This document shows positions 57,901 through 64,000 of a stretch of 64,000 bases of DNA, piece by piece. Position 1 is the first letter of the stretch, and every line of letters begins with the position of its first letter. This DNA comes from Larix kaempferi. Its lineage: Eukaryota; Streptophyta; Pinopsida; Pinales; Pinaceae. Both the position numbers and the translations under genes were made by a program. The notes under the pieces are model-generated. The model worked only from the letters and a program-made list of their open reading frames with translations. It ran no database searches and had not been told where the DNA came from. The stretch spans positions 5,268,501 to 5,332,500 of the forward strand of contig BSBM01000461.1 of assembly GCA_027924585.1 (NCBI GenBank), read 5' to 3'.

Positions 57901-58852
57901 TGTATTATTGTATTCAATATTATTGAATATTTAAGTTGTGTCAACTTGTTTAGGTGGTTTTCATCCAAAGAAATCCATAAAGAAGATTGCTACCTGATAC
58001 ACCTAGTTGAGGAAATTGAAAGAAAACCATAAAGAAGATTGCTATTGGGAAAGAAAACTTCCTCAGCTAATGTATGAATTGCAAAAGTATATTTCTCTGG
58101 TATTTTTCAATTCACAAGAATGCTACTTGATACACCTAGTTGAGGAAATTTAAATATGTGTACCTATACACACAAGTTCAATGTGGATGTTGGAGAGGCA
58201 CTTGAAGGAATTGGAATCTTTTGTTAGACAAAGATCATGTCTTGAGGGTTCTATGGTTGAGGGATATATGGTATATCAATCCACGGTGTATATTATGTTG
58301 AACTTTTGTTTTCATTGATGTCAATTGATGTCAAAGAGGATTCAGTATTCTTGTTCCAGTTTGAAGAAATATATGAAAGCCACTTTGAAGAAGTATATTT
58401 ATGTGCTAATTTAAAGAAGTATATGAAATATACTCTGAAGAAGTGTATGGATTCCAATATGAAGAAGTATATCCAAAAATGCATCCAGTCTAAATAAATG
58501 TGGTACAGGTGAAGGTCTCAAGTCCACCTAGTTATAGTCCCTCAAGGTAAAATCCAAAGAGTTGGTTGGAAAAAATTTCGGGAGTTCCGCAAGCAAGCCA
58601 AAGAGTTGATTGGATGAGGTTCGAGACTATGCAAGAAATTTGGAACAAGAATTGGTCATGCATAAGCAGTTTGGAATAAGAAGTGGTCATGCGTAAGCAG
58701 TTTGGAACAAGAATTGGTCAAATAGTTATGCAAATCCTTGAAGCGCACAAGACTCATTAATCGGAATAAGCTTTCAGTTGTTGAAACACGCACAAGTACC
58801 ATAATGGGAGTAGTGGTTGAATATGTCAAGTGCACAAGTCCCACAAGAAATG
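57901..58852. other. Unassigned DNA with short imperfect repeats
   Basis: Contains two copies of GATACACCTAGTTGAGGAAATT (57997 and 58131), a run of GAAGAAGTATAT-type repeats (58360-58480) and two to three copies of a 33-36-bp unit TAAGCAGTTTGGAA(C/T)AAGAA(T/G)TGGTCA (58662-58723). No gene is recognised. It ends at the AAATG target site of the next element. Confidence 0.6.
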
Positions 58853-59255
58853 TGTTAGGAACCCATGTCAACCCTTCTATTTACTTTGTTAATATATTGT
58901 TGTTGGACGCATATGCTTTGTAAGTTGTCCCGTAGTATTTGTTGATCCATATTTTGTATTATTGTTGTTGGACGCATATGCTTTGTAAGTCGTCTCGTAG
59001 TAATTGTTGATCCATAGTTTGTATTGGCCCATGGTTTGTATTGAAACATGGTATTGACCCATGGTATTTACACCTAGAATTAGTATATAAGTTTGTGTTG
59101 AGACCAATGAAGGTACCCTGAAGTTATTTGTATTGAGCTTGCTCAAAGGAGGTTGCCCCCTCGAAATGGCCTGCGATCAATAAAAGAGATTATGAGTTAT
59201 GTTACTTCTTCTATCTTGTGTATTTTCATTAATTAATTGTTGCAGGTTCTCCACA
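58853..59255 (+). repeat. 5' LTR of the small gypsy element
   Basis: Contains two copies of a 65-bp unit beginning ATTGTTGTTGGACGCATATG (58896, 58961), a short series of TTGACCCATGGT repeats, TATATAAGT at 59084-59092 as TATA box and AATAAAAG near 59178 as a possible polyadenylation signal. Confidence 0.93.
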
Positions 59256-59257
59256 TT

Positions 59258-59270
59258 TGGTATCAAAGCA
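59258..59270 (+). other. Primer binding site of the small gypsy element
   Basis: TGGTATCAAAGCA, two bases inside the LTR, is one change from the initiator Met tRNA site TGGTATCAGAGC. Confidence 0.85.
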
Positions 59271-60337
59271 CTTTCTTGGGCTCGTTGGGCGGAATTTCTA
59301 TCAAATTTTGTTTTCGCATCTGTTGCAAGTTCGGATCTGGGAATAATCCCTATCCGCTTAACTGTGGGAAGTACTTGGGCATAAGCCCTAAAACTCATTG
59401 TGAGGAGTGCCATAGGAACCCCAAAGTAGCTGGCCCATTGAGAGGACCTGCCAGCGAAAAGGGAAACAACCCCTACTTGATTGACTAGTTCCCACCCGTG
59501 AGGTAAAACAAGAGCTGTCGTTTGTGGCAAAGCGGTTATCAGTTTTACCTGAGCCGTGGAGTGAGGGGTACTGCCCCAATACGCAAGCCATTAGACACCA
59601 TTGGTGGTCGAGTGAAACCCCTGAACTGTTAGGAAGCCGCACATACCGGGGTCCATATCTATTTTCAGCTGAACTGTTGTCGATCACTTCCGCGCCATTT
59701 CCTTTTCATTCTGAAATTCGTTCCAAATCCAACCATTTCAGATCTATTCTGAAAGCCGTTTCAGATCCAGCCATTTTCGATCCATTCGGCGTCGTTTCAG
59801 ATCCATCTATTGCCGATCACTTCCACGTCATTTCCAATCCATCTGTTTCCGATCGCTTCTACGTTGTAGCAAATCCATTCTGAAAACAAAAACAAAACAA
59901 AACCATTTTTTTGCCATATCTCCCTTGTTTTAACTCTGTTTCCCTTGAAACTTCTCGGACACCCTGCAATCCCATTCTGCATATTTCATTCCTGAGGGCC
60001 CTATCCCAAATTCTACTTCCCAAAATTAGAAATCTTACATTTGTCTATTTTTAGGGTTTGCCATAACTTCTTCAATTTTCACCCACTCGCCTCCAAATTT
60101 CGCCACCTTGTTCATTCCCTATTTCTGCTTCTTTGTCCCTCTCTGACAAATTTTTCCATTCTTTCACCCCGCTTCTGAAATCCTCATTTTTTGCTTCCCT
60201 GTCCATTCGAAAGTGTCCAAAACCTGGTCAAACCCCAATTACCCATCAAAGTTTTTCCCAAATCCAAATTTCCCTTTACTAAATCAGCTTCTGTTTGTGT
60301 TTTTCTACCCATTTCAAAAAAAAAAAAGCTCTTAGTT

Positions 60338-61348
60338 ATGGTTGTCACTCGCGTAGGAGCAAAAACCATGGAGGAAGCACTTGCAACCATCCAAACCAAA
60401 CTCCAGGATCTGGATGAAAAATTTCTCAGCCTCCATCTTGAGCATTCAGCCATGAACAACAAACAACAATCTGAGTCTTCATCAGACAATAGGTTCTCTT
60501 CTTCCAACAATTTTCGTGGTCCGAAGCTTGATTTTCCTCGCTTCAATGGTACTAACCCGATTGGATGGATCTATCGTGCACAATAGTATTTCAGTCTACA
60601 TAGTAGTTTTGATGTAAACAAAGTTCCACTTGCATCATTTCATTTGGAACAAGAAGCTCTTCAATGGTACCACTGGTACATTAAGGCTCTTGAAGGGGCA
60701 AAATGGCCATATTTTTTCTAGCTCCTTTTGCAACAATTTGGTCCTAGTGCTTTTGATGACTTCATAGGAGCCTTCACTAAACTTAGACAAATTGGCATTG
60801 TGAGAGAGTATCAGACAGAATTTGAGAAACTAGCCAATCACACAGAAGGATTGTCTAATGAATTGTGCAGGAGTTGTTTTATCAGTGGTCTTAAGGATGA
60901 AATCCACTCAGACGTTAAAATGTTATGTCCCAACACAATCATGTAAGCCCTGGGGTTGTCTAAGTTGGAAAAAGATAAGATTGCATCCCAACAGTGCCCC
61001 AAACCCACTTTTGTCGCCTTATGAAATATGGGTTCTCAACGACCTCCCACCCCGCCGGCTCCTCGACCAACTCCTATCAAGCATTTGTCTGAAACAGAGA
61101 TGCATGCACGTATAGAAAAAGGGCTTTGTTATAATTGTGATGAGAAATTCACTCGGGGACATAGATGTGTTCAACAAAAGCTCTATCTCTTGGATATGGA
61201 TTCTCCACCTGCCTCTAAAATTGGTGAAGAAGCTCCATATACAATGGATGATCATGTCAAAATTCAGGAGCCGCCTATTGACCCCCCATCTCAGGACAAC
61301 CAACCAGAGATATCTCTCCATGCTTTATCCAGCATCACCACCCCCTAA
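60338..61348 (+). pseudogene. Small gypsy element gag
   Basis: From the ATG 60338 (MVVTRVGAKTMEEALATIQT) the frame gives PKLDFPRFNGTNPIGWIYRA, then TAG 60584-60586, and continues in the same frame with FGPSAFDDFIGAFTKLRQIG, LANHTEGLSNELCRSCFISG, a second stop after CPNTIM (60944-60946), and the zinc motif CYNCDEKFTRGHRC (about 61130-61171). It ends at TAA 61346-61348, where protease should follow. Upstream to 59271 is the leader, and ORFs there are not genes. Confidence 0.92.
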
Positions 61349-62870
61349 ACAAAGCGGGTCAGGGGTTACTTCAAGAATCTTCCTCTTACAATACTCATTG
61401 ATTCTAGTAGCACTCATAACTTCATTGACCCTCGGATCGCCAAATAGGCTGATTTTTTTGTCCATCCTTGCTCCAACTTTGAAGTCATGGTTTCCAATGG
61501 GGGCACCTTACCTTTAATGGGGAAGTGTCACAATGTGCGTATCTCTCTGGAAGATTATAACCTGTGCTCTGCAATGTTTTCCTTGTCCCTAGGAGGATGT
61601 GATGTGGTTTTGGGCGTTCAATGGTTACGCACACTTGGCCCCATCTTATGGGATTTTGCTTAAAATTGGATGCAGTTTTCAGTCAATGGGAAACAACACA
61701 AATCTACGGGCTTACAACAAGGGTCTCTCCGCATCATCAGTTCACATCACCTGGAAAAGATCCTTAAGAAGAATTCACATGGTGTCATCGCTCAACTCCA
61801 TTCCATTCAGATGCACCCATCAACGGTCTCCCCTACTTCCTTGGATAGATATGCAGGTGTCTTTGCTGAACCAATGGGCTTATCGCGTTTAAGCAACCTT
61901 TCCGGTAAGAATTTAGCCGCACCTACATCTCAGCAAGAAATGCTGGTTATTTTGCATGCAGTACATAAGTGGCAGCCATACCTATTAAGACATTATTTCT
62001 GCCTCAAGACTGATCTCGACAGTCTAGAAAATTTCTTGGAACAACAGGTCTCCTCCCCAGCACACTTGAAATGGGTTATCCAACTCATGGGTTATGCCTA
62101 TGTGATCACTTACAAGAAGGATAAGGACAATATGGTGGCAGATGCTCCTTCTCACACATTTGATGACCCAGTTTCTCTTCAAGCTATTTCTCTGCTTGTT
62201 CCAAACTGGTTGCAATCTGTTCAACAGGGCTATCTCTTCTATGAATTCCCTGCTTCTTCATTGGCAGGGCACTCTGGGTTCCTCAAAACGTATGAACGGG
62301 AACAATGTAACTTCTTTTGGCAGGGACTAAACATGACAATTCAACAAATGGTGGTTGACTGTGATACTTTCCAAGTCAACAAGGGTGAAACGACACTCCT
62401 TTTGGGACTGCTCGAACCCTTGCCCATCCCTACACAGATTTGGACAACTATTTCTATGGATTTCCTAGAAGCACTCCAGTGGTACAATACCACATCTAAA
62501 AGGACACCATATGAAGCAGTCTATGGACAGGCACTGCTAGTTCTTCTTCCATATACCCTCAGCAGCTCCCTAGTTCAGGAAATTGACTCGGTTCTTCGAA
62601 ATCACGATCAGATTCTTCTCATTTTGTAGGACAATCTTCACATGGATAGAATTCGACTGAAATAACAAGTCGATCAACACCGTTCTGTGCGCACTTTTCA
62701 CACAACTGATATGGTTCTTCTTTGTCTACAACCTTCCAAGCAATCCTCCCTGAAACTTAAAAGGCGTCAATGGCATGGAATGCAACCCAACGATGCTACA
62801 GGGGAACCACTCCTTCAGATTCTGCATCAATTTCCACATCTAAAGCTTTGAGGAAAAAGATTTTTCTAAG
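61349..62870 (+). pseudogene. Small gypsy element protease, RNase H and integrase remnants (319-codon fusion frame)
   Basis: In the gag frame: protease (LTILIDSSSTHNFIDPRIAK, with Asp-Ser-Gly now Asp-Ser-Ser, and VVLGVQWLRTLGPI) with stops near 61448 and 61660. Then 61670-62629 is open: DRYAGVFAEPMGL is joined to SNLSGKNLAAPTSQQEMLVI (reverse transcriptase and the start of RNase H deleted), the RNase H end (KTDLDSLENFLEQQ, ITYKKDKDNMVADAPSHTF), a shortened zinc region, then SMDFLEALQWYNTTSKRTPY, where most of the integrase core including its catalytic residues is deleted. The C-terminal part (HTTDMVLLCLQPSKQSSLKL) follows after stops. Confidence 0.92.
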
Positions 62871-62880
62871 GGAGAGAGGA
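62868..62880 (+). other. Polypurine tract of the small gypsy element
   Basis: AAGGGAGAGAGGA directly before the 3' LTR start. Confidence 0.92.
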
Positions 62881-63313
62881 TGTTAGGAACCCATGTCAAC
62901 CCTTCTATTTACTTTGTTAGTATATTGTTGTTGGATGCATATGCTTTGTAAGTCATCACATAGTATTTGTTGATCCATAGTTTGTATTATTGTTGTTGGA
63001 CACATATGCTTTGTAAGTCGTCCCATAGTAATTGTTGATCCATAGTTTGTATTGACCCATGGTTTGTATTGACACATGGTATTGACCCATGGTTTGTATT
63101 GACACATGGTATTGACCCATGGTATTGGTGCCTAGACTTAGTATATAATTTTGTGTTGAGACGAATGAAGGTACTGTGAAGTTATTTGTATTCAGCTTGC
63201 TCAAAGGAGGTTGCCCCCTTGAAGTGGCCTGCAATCAATAAAAGTGATTCTGAGTTCTGTTATTTCTGCTATCTCGTGTATTTTCATTAATTAATTGTTG
63301 CAGGTTCTTCACA
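62881..63313 (+). repeat. 3' LTR of the small gypsy element
   Basis: 433 bp, 30 bp longer than the 5' LTR. The difference maps to extra copies of a 30-bp unit, TTGACCCATGGTTTGTATTGACACATGGTA-like, at about 63055-63126. TATATAATT near 63139 corresponds to the TATA region. Confidence 0.93.
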
Positions 63314-63318
63314 AAATG

Positions 63319-64000
63319 ATACATCAAGGGAGCAAGACCAAACCATAAGGGTGCAAGTCCCACTAGGAAAATGACCAAGTATGCACAAGACACACAAGAG
63401 ATGATAGGTCAATGGATCAGAACATGATAAGTTGCGAAAGCATGAATCGTGAAGCACAAAAGAAGGAAAGTCACAACCAACTTGTAGGCATACAATCTGT
63501 GCAGGTCAAGTATAAATAAGAAGCAAGTTTGGAGATTTAAAGTAAGCTTGAGAGAAAGGATGAAAATATTGTAAGTGGAAAGCTGAAAGGTACATATTTA
63601 TCAAGATTCTAATACTCGGGGAATCAAGGGCTCATCAAAATAGAATAGTATGATCTAGCAGAGAGATAAGTGCACACAAAGAAGAGGAATGGAATATCTT
63701 ATGGTGCACATAATGATGTTGTGAATCTATGAAAGTTGCGCGAAGATAGAAAGGAAGAACTATAGAATATGCACAAGTGCGTGAGGACTGAATGACAGTA
63801 TCGTATAAAGCATGTAGACAGTCATAGTTGATCTAAGATAGAAATGTAGAGACATATATGAAGTATATCTTGTGATGAAGTTTATCAGATGCACTAAGAC
63901 AGAGTTGTAACAAAGTGAGAGATGCGCATTATGATAAGGATTATCTAAGACAAGTGCGTTAAATAGAAAGGAAGAATAAGATGATGCACAGAAGGTCGCA
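63319..64000. other. Unassigned right flank
   Basis: Purine-rich DNA without an ORF of note. AAGGGTGCAAGTCCCACTAGG (63347-63367) resembles the sequence left of the small gypsy element (GTGCACAAGTCCCACAAGAA, 58831-58850), suggesting that both flanks belong to one repeat with short internal motifs. Confidence 0.5.

Larger units (their letters stand above)
58853..63313 (+). mobile_element. Small Reina-like Ty3/gypsy element with internal deletions
   Basis: LTRs at 58853-59255 (403 bp) and 62881-63313 (433 bp) with ends TGTTAGGAACCC...TTC(T/C)(T/C)CACA. The target duplication AAATG lies at 58848-58852 and 63314-63318. It has a primer site, a PPT, gag, protease, part of RNase H and part of integrase, all in one plus-strand frame (ATG 60338). 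At 4461 bp it is shorter than a full element. The reverse transcriptase and about half of integrase are missing. It belongs to the same family as relics A and B by LTR start and protein sequence, but its deletion junctions differ. Confidence 0.95.

Noticed and set aside
60191-60546. Long ORFs on both strands around 60.2-60.5 kb as separate genes
   Set aside because: The plus frame is the gag of the small gypsy element starting at 60338, and the minus frame is its antisense shadow.

Overview
The window looks like nuclear DNA of a seed plant with a large, retrotransposon-filled genome, probably a gymnosperm. Nearly all recognisable coding sequence belongs to plant LTR retrotransposons (Ty1/copia and Ty3/gypsy chromoviruses primed by initiator Met tRNA), to one CACTA transposon, and to a nuclear copy of mitochondrial nad5. 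The nad5 copy carries many Pro/Ser/Thr/Arg codons where the mature protein has Leu/Phe/Ile/Met/Trp. This is the pattern of an unedited, heavily C-to-U edited mitochondrial gene, and it is the main reason to favour a gymnosperm. I found no intact host protein gene, tRNA, rRNA or CRISPR array.

Layout. 1-1177: unassigned flank. 1178-13135: duplicon copy A, holding a Reina-like gypsy relic (minus strand) into which a full-length copia element (4654-11951, minus, 5-bp target duplication AGAGA) inserted. 13131-24369: the 3' end of a second, related copia element (plus), whose tandem-repeat tail was split by a complete Tekay/Del-like gypsy element (14428-23442, plus, target duplication GATGC, LTRs of 1.6 kb). 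24367-29013: duplicon copy B, carrying the same gypsy relic without the copia insertion. The gypsy element of copy B runs on to its 5' LTR at 30857-31171. 31172-35501: AT-rich DNA with small tandem duplications and no recognised gene. 35502-44008: a third copia element (minus), interrupted by a 1.0-kb Mutator-like non-autonomous transposon (37597-38619) and by a 2.64-kb probable solo LTR (38740-41382). 44668 to about 47665: a CACTA element with a decayed TNP2-type transposase. About 47.7-57 kb: mitochondrial-derived and unassigned DNA; nad5 exon 1, group II intron 1 and exon 2 at 49662-51895 (minus) are certain, the outer limits are not. 58853-63313: a small, internally deleted Reina-like gypsy element (plus, target duplication AAATG). 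63319-64000: unassigned.

What the parts do together. No host pathway is visible. The window records a history of insertion into insertion, and junctions and target duplications give the order: gypsy relic and duplication first, then copia 1 into copy A; copia 2 before the Tekay-like element; copia 3 before the MULE and the solo LTR. All coding regions carry stops, frameshifts or catalytic-site substitutions, so none of the elements looks autonomous now. The most noteworthy observations are the unedited nad5 NUMT with a recognisable group II intron, the duplicon pair sharing one reverse-transcriptase deletion, the catalytic Glu-to-Lys change in two unrelated integrases, and unusual tandem-repeat arrays inside retrotransposon leaders and tails.
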